A stretch of 61,940 nucleotides of DNA from GCA-020343675 sp964462945 (GCA_964462945.1 CAYWZW010000024.1:1-61940), one strand, 5' to 3'; positions 34,768 to 43,778 are shown, counted from the first letter of the stretch. Notes: generated by a model not told the origin, from the sequence alone. Numbers and translations are program-made.

Positions 34768-36900
34768 ATGGGTGCAAAACTGGTTTGTTTGGCTTGCTTG
34801 GTTTCAGCGCTGAGCATGGCGGGCAGTGCCTCAGCAGAACTGGTGGGGTACTGGAAGTTTGACGAGGGGGCCGGGACGGCAGCCGCCGATTCGAGCAGCT
34901 ATGGGAACAATGGCACCCTCAACGGGGTTCCGCAGTGGGTCGCAGGTCAGTTGGGCGGGGCCCTGGATTTTGACGGTACCGGAGACTCTGTAGAAGTTCC
35001 TCACAACCCCAGTCTCTCAATCACGGATGAGATCACGATCGCGGCCTGGACCAATATGAGGGCAAATGCCAGCGGAGAAATGGCGATTGTCAGCAAAGGC
35101 GGATGGGCCGCCAACGACCTGCCTTATGAATTAACGGAAACCCCCGGAGACGTAATCTTTTGGCAGTTCTATGATGACGGGGGCAGAGACACGTGCTCTC
35201 CTAATTCACCGCCGGTGAGTGAGTGGCACCATATCGCCGGAACCTACGACGGGAAAATCTTCAAGTGTTACATCGACGGGGTCCTGGGGGAAGAATGGGC
35301 TTATGTCGGAAAGATGCCCCAAAACACCGCTTCAGTCACTATCGGAAGACGAAGCAGGGGCGGGACCTTCTTCAACGGCATGATTGACGACGTTGCGATC
35401 TTCAATCGGGCCCTCAGCGCCGATGAGATCCCAAATATCATGATGGGTGTGGGCGGTTTCGGGCCGGCTTCAGGCCCCAACCCGCCCGACGGTGCGATAT
35501 ATGCCGATACGTGGGTGACCCTTTCCTGGAGGCCGGGCGATTTCGCCGTTTCTCACGATGTGTATCTGGGCGACAACTTTGACGATGTGAATAGCGGCAC
35601 AGGCGGCACGTTCCGGGGCAACCAGACCTCCACGTTTTATGTGGCAGGCTTCCCCGGATACGCCTATCCGGACGGCCTCGTGCCCGGCACAACGTACTAC
35701 TGGCGGATCGATGAGGTCAACCAGGCGGACCCGAACAGTCCCTGGAAGGGGCCTGTCTGGCGCTTTACGGTTCCACCCAGGACGGCCTACAATCCCATCC
35801 CGGCTGATGGGGCCGAATTTGTGGCCTTGGATTCGAAGCTTAGCTGGACGGCAGGTTTCGGTGCGAAACTGCACACCGTGTACTTTGGCGACAATTTTGA
35901 CACTGTGAGCAATGCTACAGGAGGTCTCCCACAGGGGATGACCACCTATACACCAAGCGCGCTTCAATCAGAGAAGGTCTATTACTGGCGGGTGGATGAG
36001 TTTGATGGTGCCTCCACGCATAAAGGGGATGTCTGGGCCTTTACGACACCCGGCGCCGCCGGGAACCCACAGCCAGCCAAGGACGCCACGGGCGTGCAGA
36101 TGGTAGCCAAGCTGAGTTGGACGCCAGCAACGAGTGCCGCTTCACACCAAGTGTACTTCGGTACGGATAAAGAGGCCGTCAAGAATGCTACGGCAGTTTC
36201 GCCGGAGTTCAAAGGCAACAGGCCGCTTGGTTCGGAAAACTACGATCCGGGCAAACTCGCTTGGCATACGACCTACTACTGGCGCGTGGATGCCGTTTAT
36301 AATACAGGTACGGTGAAGGGCCTTGTCTGGAGCTTTACGACGGCCGATTTCATCACTGTAGATGATTTCGAATCCTACAACGACACCGACCCGCCTGATC
36401 CAGCAAGCAACAGGATATTCGACAAGTGGATAGACGGTTTTGCAGCCCCGACGACAAACGGGGCGCTGGTGGGCAATGACATGCCTCCCTACGCGGAGCG
36501 GACGGTGGTTCACGGCGGCGCCCAGTCGATGCCATACTCCTACGACAACAATCTCAAGACTTCCGAAGCGACCTTGACGCCAGTTTATCCGCGTGACTGG
36601 ACCGAGGAAGGGGTGGGGCAATTGTCGCTGTGGTTCCGCGGCGCCGCGGCGAACGCCGCTGAGCGGATGTATGTTGCCCTCAACGGCAGCGCGGTAGTCT
36701 ATCATGCTGATCCGAAGGCGGCGCAGATCGCGACATGGACCGAGTGGGTCATCGACCTGCAGGCGTTCCAGGGCGCGAACCTCACCAACGTCAATACGAT
36801 CACCATTGGCTTTGGCACTAAGAACAGCCCGGCGGCTGGCGGTTCAGGTAAAATGTACTTTGACGACATCCGGCTGTATCGGTTCAGAAGTGCTCCTTGA
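34768..36900 (+). CDS. Secreted LamG / Fn3-like modular protein
   Basis: A 710-residue exported protein. The signal peptide ends GSASA. A LamG-type domain follows (about 24-225: LVGYWKFDEGAGTAAADSSS, ITIAAWTNMR, DDVAIFNRALSADE), then three Fn3-like modules (about 237-525, each with YYWR.DE). The C-terminal module (527-705) starts VDDFESYNDTD and ends MYFDDIRLYRF. Here that module is continuous, with LWFRG passing directly into ERMYVALNGSAVVYHADP. The ATG follows TAAGGAGAATTATC, the same leader end as the 4644 gene. A perfect terminator follows. Likely a carbohydrate-binding or surface protein; no catalytic residues were recognised. Confidence 0.85.
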   Translation: MGAKLVCLACLVSALSMAGSASAELVGYWKFDEGAGTAAADSSSYGNNGTLNGVPQWVAGQLGGALDFDGTGDSVEVPHNPSLSITDEITIAAWTNMRANASGEMAIVSKGGWAANDLPYELTETPGDVIFWQFYDDGGRDTCSPNSPPVSEWHHIAGTYDGKIFKCYIDGVLGEEWAYVGKMPQNTASVTIGRRSRGGTFFNGMIDDVAIFNRALSADEIPNIMMGVGGFGPASGPNPPDGAIYADTWVTLSWRPGDFAVSHDVYLGDNFDDVNSGTGGTFRGNQTSTFYVAGFPGYAYPDGLVPGTTYYWRIDEVNQADPNSPWKGPVWRFTVPPRTAYNPIPADGAEFVALDSKLSWTAGFGAKLHTVYFGDNFDTVSNATGGLPQGMTTYTPSALQSEKVYYWRVDEFDGASTHKGDVWAFTTPGAAGNPQPAKDATGVQMVAKLSWTPATSAASHQVYFGTDKEAVKNATAVSPEFKGNRPLGSENYDPGKLAWHTTYYWRVDAVYNTGTVKGLVWSFTTADFITVDDFESYNDTDPPDPASNRIFDKWIDGFAAPTTNGALVGNDMPPYAERTVVHGGAQSMPYSYDNNLKTSEATLTPVYPRDWTEEGVGQLSLWFRGAAANAAERMYVALNGSAVVYHADPKAAQIATWTEWVIDLQAFQGANLTNVNTITIGFGTKNSPAAGGSGKMYFDDIRLYRFRSAP

Positions 36901-36967
36901 GAGTTGCTCGCAGCTCCTCGTCCATCGACGAACGATGAGGACTTGACAACGAAGTTTTGCCTCGATG

Positions 36968-37008
36968 CGGGGCATAGCCGAACATTCGGCTATGCCCCGT
37001 TTCTTTTC
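36968..37008 (+). terminator. Perfect rho-independent terminator
   Basis: CGGGGCATAGCCGAA pairs with TTCGGCTATGCCCCG over 15 bp with a minimal loop, followed by TTTCTTTTC. It belongs to the same hairpin family as 8019, 18482 and 56486. Confidence 0.9.
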
Positions 37009-37016
37009 TGACACTA

Positions 37017-37270
37017 CTACCAGTTCTGAAACTCAACTGCACCCGGCACACAGAGGACGCCGGGAGCAGGAGTCGGCTCCATGCTGAACTCGGCTCGCCA
37101 TCCATTCGGATTGCCCGTTGGACCGAACACATCCCCGCCGGGGTAACTAATCTAAAGGCGGTCACCGCTGCCCAGCAGTGACCAGATGAGTCCCGGAATC
37201 GTGGAGGCGGCCAGAACGCTTGCGATATCCGGTCAAACCCGCTGACGTAGATGTCCCACGAGTTGGCAAA
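37017..37270 (-). pseudogene. Decayed C-terminal remnant of an unknown protein
   Basis: On the minus strand a protein-like tail reads ISYPGGDVFGPTGNPNGWRA and ends GVLCVPGAVEFQNW before a stop. Just upstream an in-frame TAG follows SLLGSGDRL. Further upstream FANSWDIYVSGFD is in another frame. This is the pattern of a gene broken by a frameshift and a nonsense change. The family is not one I can name. Confidence 0.4.
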
Positions 37271-37441
37271 CCAGCTACCTGGCAAAGAATGATATGAGCG
37301 CTTCCCGTGTAACCTCTGCGGGTTTTTCCGTATGTATGGAGTGCGTGGAGTGTATGAACGCGCGATGTGTAGAGCGGGCCTTCGCTCAAACGAAGGACGT
37401 TTTATCGATTCAGAGATGATAAATTTGAAGGGAGCCGGATT

Positions 37442-37897
37442 ATGGCAGAAACAAACCAAAGCCCCGAGAGTCTCGGCGGCGAGCAATCACCACGGCCCGC
37501 GGACACCAAACAACCTGCAGAAGTCCAACAGGCGGGCCATACCAAGGAACTCGACAGGGACGCCCGAATGTGGGCCATGTTCTGCCATTTGGCGGGCGTC
37601 GGCGGATTGCTGCCCATCGTGCCGGTCCTTGGCAGCCTCATCGCCCCGCTGGTCATCTGGCAGATAAAGAAAGACGATTTCAAGTTCGTAGATGAGCAAG
37701 GCAAAGAGGCACTGAATTTTCAGATTTCGATACTGATATATGCCCTCGCGGCTGCGATTCTCTGTTTCGCATGCGCAGGCTTTGTCTTGCTGCCTGCCGT
37801 GTACATTTTGGACCTCGTCTTCCTGCTGATTGCGGCGATCAAAGCCAACAATGGCGAGCATTACCGCTATCCATTGACAATCCGGTTCATCAAGTGA
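37442..37897 (+). CDS. DUF4870 family membrane protein
   Basis: A 151-residue protein of the DUF4870 (Tic20-like) family. A polar N-terminus of about 40 residues is followed by MWAMFCHLAGVGGLLPIVPV and the family motif LVIWQIKKDDFKFVDEQGKE. Then ALNFQISILIYALAAAIL and two further hydrophobic stretches follow, giving three or four membrane segments. Function is unknown across the family. GGGAGCCGG precedes the ATG only loosely. Neighbours suggest no role. Confidence 0.88.
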   Translation: MAETNQSPESLGGEQSPRPADTKQPAEVQQAGHTKELDRDARMWAMFCHLAGVGGLLPIVPVLGSLIAPLVIWQIKKDDFKFVDEQGKEALNFQISILIYALAAAILCFACAGFVLLPAVYILDLVFLLIAAIKANNGEHYRYPLTIRFIK

Positions 37898-37959
37898 AGA
37901 ACTCGTCGTGAAACACCTCTTCGAAGAAAGCCGGTTCCGGGCAAGGACAAGCGACTGCC

Positions 37960-38460
37960 ATGCGAGAGAATAGCTCTGCTGTCGGCGCAGAATTCAATAC
38001 CTTGCCCTCCAGGCCCCTGCACCCGGAACTCGTGCTGGACACCATCCAGTTCCCGTTTGGTGGATGGCCAATGATGAACGAGTGGGGGATTCCCCCCGTC
38101 CACCTGGACTCGCTTGTGTATCGGTACGTCAGGCACGTTGCTCAGAGGGGTGAGTATGTGCCTGCCCTGGCGGTGGCCGGCGGATTCGTTTTTGAGGATC
38201 AGATCTTCACAGGACTTGCCTTTGGCGCGCCGTTTGTGAAACTGGTTGGCATGGCCCGCGCTCCAATTGCAGCGGCCATGGTCGGCAAGACCATTGGGCG
38301 CGGTCTTTTTCTGCCACCAGGTTCCTTAACTGGGTTTCCTGGCATCAACGTGGGAGGCATTTCTGGGGCCGAAAACCAGTCGGCTTCAATGATATTCATT
38401 TTCATGGTGGCTGTGGTTGCGGTCTTCCAGATGGTGATTTTCAAGAAGAAATGGCTTTAG
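37960..38460 (+). pseudogene. Chimeric remnant: glutamate-synthase-like piece joined to CorA/ZntB tail
   Basis: A 166-residue open frame made of two unrelated parts. Residues about 20-112 match the FMN-binding glutamate synthase-like domain (YVPALAVAGGFVFEDQIFTG, FGAPFVKLVGMARAP, AAAMVGKTIGR). From about 114 the sequence switches to the end of a CorA/ZntB metal transporter: LPPGSLTGFPGINVGGISGA (GxN signature region), a membrane helix and KKKWL. Both parents are mostly missing, so this is best seen as a deletion fusion, not a functional enzyme. It may still be translated. Confidence 0.65.
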
Positions 38461-38500
38461 CTTTAAGATGGATCTGTAGTGCAGAGATATGACCTGCCGA

Positions 38501-40492
38501 TCATTCAATGGGTAACTCCTTCTTGGCCGCCCACTGACTCCATCCCGCATCGTACCAAAGGAGATTCTTATAACCCAACAATCGTTTCAGCACAAAGAAC
38601 GTCTGGCTGGCTTGATGGCCCGTTCGACAATGGATTATGATTGTAGAGTTTTTGGAGGGTATGATTTGCGCATACGCCTTCTCCAGCTCCTCGACCGGTT
38701 TGAACCGCGGAGTCTCATTTTCTGTCACCAAATCTTCGGTGTATGGGCGATTGATGGCTCCCGGAATGTGTCCGGCACGAGCTTCGTCGGATTTGACCCC
38801 CCTATAATAGTCGACGGGACGAACGTCTAAGATAATCCCCTTCCTGGACTGCACGTACTCCAGGACAGTTCTGTAGTTCACAGAAAACCTGTCGCTGTCA
38901 GTCACAGGGTAGTCAGATGTAACCACGTCCGGCACATCCGAAACAACCGGCTTTGGCGCGGATTTCCAGGCCGAGAAACCCCCGTTGAGAATTCTGTATG
39001 AGGCATGTCCAAGTCTTTCCAGTGCTATCCCCACCAGCGTCGCATCCTGAGTCTTGTCGCCGTAGATAATCACCACTGTATCGGCGGGCCGGACACCCAG
39101 GGATGACACATGCTTAGCAAGCATCTCTGAGGTTTGAAGCATAGAACCGACTCCGTCAATGCTGGTCCTGAGATTCTCGATGTTCAGAGCAAGAGAATTC
39201 CGAATATGGCTCGTGTTGTATTCCGGTTGGGGCCGCAGATCGATGATCCTGATATCGGAACGACTTAGCTGTTTTTCCAGCCAATCCACATCGACCAGCG
39301 GACTGTCCGGCATCGGCTCTTCGGCGGCGCCAGCCTTCGTTTGGGAAGATACCGAACCGAGGAAGAAACCTCTCCATGCCCTGATCCTGTTTGCGGCTTC
39401 TGCGGAGACAATTTCACCTCGCAGTGAGACGGGAGTAAGACACCGCTCAATAAATCCGTTCAAGCCGTCCGTAAGGATGTAAGCGTTCGTATATCCGCTC
39501 CGATAGAGTGAGTCCCTGGCCTGAACGGGGTGAGTCATACCGTTTGAGTACAAGACGATGGTTCCAACATTCTTGTGAGGCATCAGGGCCTGATGAAGAT
39601 CTTTCATCGGTATATTCAGGGCGCTTGGCAGGTGATAGTCCAGGTATTCATCTGCGGGACGGATATCTACGACCACAAGACCGGACTCTCTACTGATCAT
39701 TCGGTCTGCAAGATCCTCAGGCTCAATGTGATCCTGCGCCAAATCAATTGCTTCAAGCAACTGCGATTCGGATGATATGACCGCGTCCATCGACGCGATA
39801 TCCTGCCCACCCGCCGGCAAGCCTGATCCGACCGCAACCAGAACTATGGCAAGGGTCAGCATAACAACAGTGAGCGTCTTCAGAACAGAAGTGTTCGCAC
39901 CGAGCGACTGACCCGTTCTTCGCTTCTCAATCCATTCACACCCCCAGAACATCACAACGGCGGCGACACTCAGCAGAATGGTGAATGTTCCCTTGCCCAT
40001 TCCAAGTGTTTCATAGATGAACAGAACACCTCGTTGACCCGACTCATAAAGGGGTTTTATCAAACCGAACATCTCATTGAATAACGCTGAGCCTGCAACC
40101 GCCCCGAGCAGAAAGATAAGGGCATCGATCTTGCCGCTTGCCACTCCGGTCGTTGCTGTGCCCGGACACCATCCTCCCATTACAAATCCTACCCCAAAGA
40201 TCAGTCCTCCAACAACGTATGCCCCATACACGGTGGGCATGAGATAGATGTTTTCAACAGACACCCAGCCCAGCACAACACAGCAGGCCAATCCCAACGC
40301 CGCCGTTATCACAGCCGTGAACATCACCTTGATGACGGCCATGTCCTTGAAATAAAATACCCCGGTCAGCTTCCGGCTGGAACCAAAGCCTGCTCGCTCC
40401 AGGAAAAAACCAAAGGCTATGCCTATCAAGAGTGAAGCAAGGAATGCCTTTGGAGTATCGAGCGTATCTAATTGATACATCGTGCTAATCAT
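38501..40492 (-). CDS. YeeE/YedE half-transporter fused to three rhodanese domains
   Basis: A 663-residue membrane protein. Residues 1-225 form a YeeE/YedE half (thiosulfate/sulfur-compound transporter family) with the conserved Cys in GGWCPGTATTGVASG (C109). Three rhodanese folds follow: about 272-352 (DIRPADEYLDYH; Ser/Asn where Cys is expected), about 410-515 (DLRPQPEYNTSHI; no Cys), and about 552-663 (DVRPVDYYRG, active loop HCRTGHQ with C622). Only the last should be catalytic. ATG 40492 follows AGGAGG by 7 nt and overlaps the upstream stop by 8 bases. It probably imports or handles thiosulfate or persulfide sulfur with the two genes before it. Confidence 0.88.
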   Translation of the reverse strand: MISTMYQLDTLDTPKAFLASLLIGIAFGFFLERAGFGSSRKLTGVFYFKDMAVIKVMFTAVITAALGLACCVVLGWVSVENIYLMPTVYGAYVVGGLIFGVGFVMGGWCPGTATTGVASGKIDALIFLLGAVAGSALFNEMFGLIKPLYESGQRGVLFIYETLGMGKGTFTILLSVAAVVMFWGCEWIEKRRTGQSLGANTSVLKTLTVVMLTLAIVLVAVGSGLPAGGQDIASMDAVISSESQLLEAIDLAQDHIEPEDLADRMISRESGLVVVDIRPADEYLDYHLPSALNIPMKDLHQALMPHKNVGTIVLYSNGMTHPVQARDSLYRSGYTNAYILTDGLNGFIERCLTPVSLRGEIVSAEAANRIRAWRGFFLGSVSSQTKAGAAEEPMPDSPLVDVDWLEKQLSRSDIRIIDLRPQPEYNTSHIRNSLALNIENLRTSIDGVGSMLQTSEMLAKHVSSLGVRPADTVVIIYGDKTQDATLVGIALERLGHASYRILNGGFSAWKSAPKPVVSDVPDVVTSDYPVTDSDRFSVNYRTVLEYVQSRKGIILDVRPVDYYRGVKSDEARAGHIPGAINRPYTEDLVTENETPRFKPVEELEKAYAQIIPSKNSTIIIHCRTGHQASQTFFVLKRLLGYKNLLWYDAGWSQWAAKKELPIE

Positions 40493-41006
40493 TCCATTGC
40501 CTCCTGAAGAATCTCGCTGTGGCGTAGCCACCCACAAATATGCAGAGCAGAAACACGACGCTCCCCGTCAGCAGCAGCGCCGTCCCCGACAAAGCCTGTC
40601 CGCTCGTACACCCGTTTGCCAGGCGGCTTGCAAAACCGACCATGATACCTCCAATCAATGCAAAAGCACTCCTGAGACGAGCAGAGCTTTGCTTCCCGCG
40701 TTCGATCTGAAGCTGCATTCGATTGGCAAGCAGGGCTGAACACAGCCCCCCGATAAAGATGCCTGCCAGCATGAACACGAGGTAATACTGCATGGGTTTC
40801 GGCCCCCACTTGCCGAAGTACTCACTGGACAGTGTATGGGCTTGGGCAATACATAATTCCGCGCAGGCCGCAATACGAGCCAGGCCCGAAGAGGCGCCCA
40901 AACCCGCTCCAAGAACCAGAAAGGAAGTAAGCAAAGTCAATCCCAGCCCAATCCCTGCAATATAAGGATTCATATATTCGCTTCTTGTAATGTTCCGGCT
41001 TTCCAT
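40485..41006 (-). CDS. YeeE/YedE half-transporter (first half)
   Basis: A 173-residue membrane protein of the YeeE/YedE (DUF395) family with about four hydrophobic segments. The conserved Cys lies in FASRLANGCTSGQALSGTAL. YeeE/YedE carriers have two such halves; here they are separate genes, this one and the N-terminus of the next. The start at ATG 41006 directly follows the upstream TGA (TGATATG), which indicates coupled translation; ATG 40973 is an alternative. It ends within the start region of the next gene. Confidence 0.88.
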   Translation of the reverse strand: MESRNITRSEYMNPYIAGIGLGLTLLTSFLVLGAGLGASSGLARIAACAELCIAQAHTLSSEYFGKWGPKPMQYYLVFMLAGIFIGGLCSALLANRMQLQIERGKQSSARLRSAFALIGGIMVGFASRLANGCTSGQALSGTALLLTGSVVFLLCIFVGGYATARFFRRQWND

Positions 41007-41007
41007 A

Positions 41008-42999
41008 TCAGCACCCCGCACTTTTCTTTCTTGTTAGCGGTTGAGTCCCGGAAGGGGCGGCAGGCGAGGGACTGACTGCGGGAGGTGCAGTGCGAATCTG
41101 GGGAGTCGCTCCCTGTGGGATCCCGACTACCCCAGAGCCGGACTCCATCCAGTAGGATTCCAGCCCCTCGTAAAGCACTTTGATCGGACGTTGTGTCTTC
41201 TGCGACAGTATCCCTCCAATGGCCATGGCGTAAGAGCCATCCCGGTCCACGATAATCAGAGGCACGGCTCCAACCAGAAAAGATGGATTGGAGACCAGTT
41301 CTGCGATGTCCACATTCTGGGAATTGGGCAGACTGTAGTCCGCGAACATCTCAGCAGGACGAATGTCAACGATTTGGAAGGTCCCCGGCAAATCCATCAT
41401 CAATCGTTTCAATTCCCTGGCACAGATACGTTCCGGCAGCGGAATCACCTTGCGGCTCTGACCGGAAACTGCCGCGCCCGTTTTCTCCGATCCATATACA
41501 GGCAAGCCAGCCTCAATCCACGCGTCGCTCCCTCCCTCCAAACTCGTAACCTTCTTGAACCCCTTCCTCTCAAGAATGCCGATCGCCATACTTGAACGAT
41601 AGGCTGAATTGCAGACCGCCACAACGGATTGCGACGTATCCAGCTTCGAGGAGAGTTCTGACAGCTTATTTAGCGGAAGGTTCAAGACCGTCCCAATTCT
41701 CAATCCCATCCATTCATTCGGCAGGCGAACATCGACGATCATAGGGCTGGTGTTTGCCTGCATCTGAGCGTTGAGTTCTTGAGGCGATATCAGCTTGCTT
41801 GTCAGCAGTTGCATACCTGCCTTCGTCCAGTCTTCAAAGGCAAGAGCCTTGGCGGTATATCCGATCCGATGTAGTCGGTGAACTGCTTCTTTGAGTTCCT
41901 CCTCAGTTCCGTTAACGACCATGTTCGATCCCCAGGGAACCATGATCCCTGTCCAGGTCTCGAATCGACCGCGCAGTCCAATATTCACGGAATTGGAGAT
42001 GTGTCCTGCTGCAAATGCCTTGCTGTCTCTCAGATCGACTACATAGTATCGTGATGCGTCTGTCAGCCCAGCTTCAGGAGCTACCCTTGAAACAGGCTCC
42101 TGCCAATTCACCAGAGGAGGACCCTCGCGATTCATCGCCGCGTTATGCCCAAAATACTGGGGCGGCTCCTGAAGCTCAGACAGCACCGCCATAATGAATT
42201 CGTTTCGATTCTTGTGCTGCAAAGTGGGATTTGATGTTCTTTCCTCACCTATCGTCGAAAAGGGTTGATCCTTCAGGTGGGCGCCGCATAGAGAGCCTGC
42301 TCCATGAGCCGGAAAGACTCTGACAGCATCGGGCAGCTTGGATACGGTTTCAGCCCATGTGTCATAGAGCATACCTGCCAGCGCCGACGAAGTAGTGCCT
42401 ACGACCAGATCAGGTCTGCCCACACCTCCGACAAAAAGGAAATCTCCTGTAAGAATCAGCTCCGGTGAATCCTTTCTCGGGCCGACCACGGCACTGGTCC
42501 CGTCCAGAACGTGGCCCGGGGTATCCAGAAATCTGATGGACGTCTTGCCCATCTCCAGAATGGTTCCCTCTTCGATGGGCTTGATCTTGTACTTGGCGCC
42601 GCTCTTGGCACTCTGGTAGATCGGGCAGCCAAACAGCTTGACCAGCTCCGTATGCCCTGCAACAAAATCGGCATGACTGTGGGTCAGAAAGACCCCAAAG
42701 ACAGACAGGTTCTTCTGCTTGACAAGATCCACATAGAACTGGACATCTCTGCCGGGATCCACAATCAGGGCCTTGCCATCGCTGGCCAGCAGGTAGGAAT
42801 AGTGAGACAGAACAGGAAGATTGACCTGGACCAACTCATACCCTGAGAACTTGTAGGTCTCAACGATCTGATAATGAGAAGCATCCGCGCCGTGGCTGGC
42901 CGATTCAGCATCCTTTATTGCAACTTTGCCCGAACCGTTGCTCAATAATGACATTATAAGGATACATACAAAATACCCGAGTTTACTTTGCCTTTCCAT
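41008..42999 (-). CDS. Exported CstB-like persulfide dioxygenase/rhodanese fusion
   Basis: A 663-residue protein with an N-terminal signal-like helix (MERQSKLGYFVCILIMSLLS). Residues 45-260 are a metallo-beta-lactamase domain like ETHE1-type persulfide dioxygenases. The three iron ligands fit H107 (HSHAD), H163 (TPGH) and D186 (TGD), and GRPDL resembles the family's GRTDL. The usual HxHxDH ends in F112. Then come an inactive rhodanese fold (about 317-398), an active one with C463 (CNSAYR), a third inactive one (about 540-620), and a Pro-rich tail. The order MBL, inactive and active rhodanese is that of CstB; export and the third domain are extra. It starts the operon after AAGGGGA. Confidence 0.87.
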   Translation of the reverse strand: MERQSKLGYFVCILIMSLLSNGSGKVAIKDAESASHGADASHYQIVETYKFSGYELVQVNLPVLSHYSYLLASDGKALIVDPGRDVQFYVDLVKQKNLSVFGVFLTHSHADFVAGHTELVKLFGCPIYQSAKSGAKYKIKPIEEGTILEMGKTSIRFLDTPGHVLDGTSAVVGPRKDSPELILTGDFLFVGGVGRPDLVVGTTSSALAGMLYDTWAETVSKLPDAVRVFPAHGAGSLCGAHLKDQPFSTIGEERTSNPTLQHKNRNEFIMAVLSELQEPPQYFGHNAAMNREGPPLVNWQEPVSRVAPEAGLTDASRYYVVDLRDSKAFAAGHISNSVNIGLRGRFETWTGIMVPWGSNMVVNGTEEELKEAVHRLHRIGYTAKALAFEDWTKAGMQLLTSKLISPQELNAQMQANTSPMIVDVRLPNEWMGLRIGTVLNLPLNKLSELSSKLDTSQSVVAVCNSAYRSSMAIGILERKGFKKVTSLEGGSDAWIEAGLPVYGSEKTGAAVSGQSRKVIPLPERICARELKRLMMDLPGTFQIVDIRPAEMFADYSLPNSQNVDIAELVSNPSFLVGAVPLIIVDRDGSYAMAIGGILSQKTQRPIKVLYEGLESYWMESGSGVVGIPQGATPQIRTAPPAVSPSPAAPSGTQPLTRKKSAGC

Positions 43000-43037
43000 T
43001 TCTGTTTCCCCTTATACAAATAGCCAAAGCATACAGG

Positions 43038-43154
43038 TTAACGGCCTTTTATTTCGCCTGCGTTCCGAATAGCGTTGGATTCTTCAGCGGTGCCTGCAAG
43101 ACTATCACATTCGCCTTTCATCGTTGAAAAGCCACGATAGACGGCTGATCTCAT
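43038..43154 (-). CDS. 38-codon leader reading frame of the sulfur operon
   Basis: ATG 43154 is preceded by GGGAGAGGGTAGC, a good ribosome binding site. The frame begins MRSAVYRGFSTMKGECDSLA and ends EIKGR before TAA. One Cys is present. It lies between the promoter at 43186 and the CstB-like gene, 38 bases before the latter's start. It could be a small protein or a regulatory leader. No family was recognised. Confidence 0.45.
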   Translation of the reverse strand: MRSAVYRGFSTMKGECDSLAGTAEESNAIRNAGEIKGR

Positions 43155-43185
43155 GCTACCCTCTCCCTTGATTCCTAAGTCAATT

Positions 43186-43215
43186 ATTCTATGTCAGTTG
43201 CCCGCCGAAGGTCAA
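43186..43215 (-). promoter_or_regulatory. Sigma-70-type promoter of the sulfur operon
   Basis: On the minus strand, TTGACC (43215-43210), an 18-nt spacer and TAGAAT (43191-43186). Transcription would start near 43179, just ahead of the 38-codon frame. Confidence 0.55.
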
Positions 43216-43385
43216 CCTGGCAAAATTACGGGTTCTACACCGAAAATCTTACAGGTGAATCCGCCCCCAGACCTTTGGGTCTTGTCGCGCGGTCATCCTG
43301 ATCTATTTCCCCCGAACCACTTCCAGGCCAATTCCCTTTTTCTCAGATTCTTGGGCTTGGCGTACATACGACCCGACTACAACAA

Positions 43386-43664
43386 GTGCTCGTGATGTGC
43401 AATCGACGGCATCGGTCAGCCAGACGGTTCCATCGTGGTTTCCGAAAAACCCCGGCGTTGGCGGCCGCCGAGAAGGTCCTGTGGGTGCGCGAGCCCAAGA
43501 CCTGCGTGGCGGCCGAAGTGCCCGTCGCAGGTGGGAAAGGGACGATCCTCTTCTCGCAACTGGACGTGCAGCGCCGCGCACATCGTTCGGAGCCGCACTA
43601 CGACCCGGTATCAGAGAAAGTCCTGATCAACATGTTTGAGGAAACACAACGAAAGGAAAAGTGA
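43386..43664 (+). pseudogene. C-terminal remnant, probably of a large glycosidase-like protein
   Basis: The frame ends in a protein-like tail: EKVLWVREPKTCVAAEVPVA, then KGTILFSQLDVQRR and HYDPVSEKVLINMFE. The pattern 'EPK...AEVPVGKG...SQLDL...YDP.AE..L.N' is familiar from the ends of large secreted sugar-cleaving proteins. The parent's body is absent and there is no start. Family assignment is tentative. Confidence 0.4.
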
Positions 43665-43769
43665 TGAATAGGGCAATGCCGGCAATTCGATCCCACAAAC
43701 CGTTATGTGCTGGGCATGAGGGTCAATTTTCGCAATCGCGATGTTTCGGTCCCAAACGCTGACGCAACA

Positions 43770-43778
43770 TGTTATAAT
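43770..43778 (+). promoter_or_regulatory. Extended -10 promoter element upstream of the 43816 gene
   Basis: TGTTATAAT has the perfect -10 TATAAT (43773-43778) with the extended TGn. No -35 is evident. It lies 38 bases upstream of the start codon. Confidence 0.45.

Noticed and set aside
36884..37486. 200-codon minus-strand frame over the terminator region
   Set aside because: It reads through a perfect terminator hairpin and mixes frames of the decayed remnant at 37017-37270.
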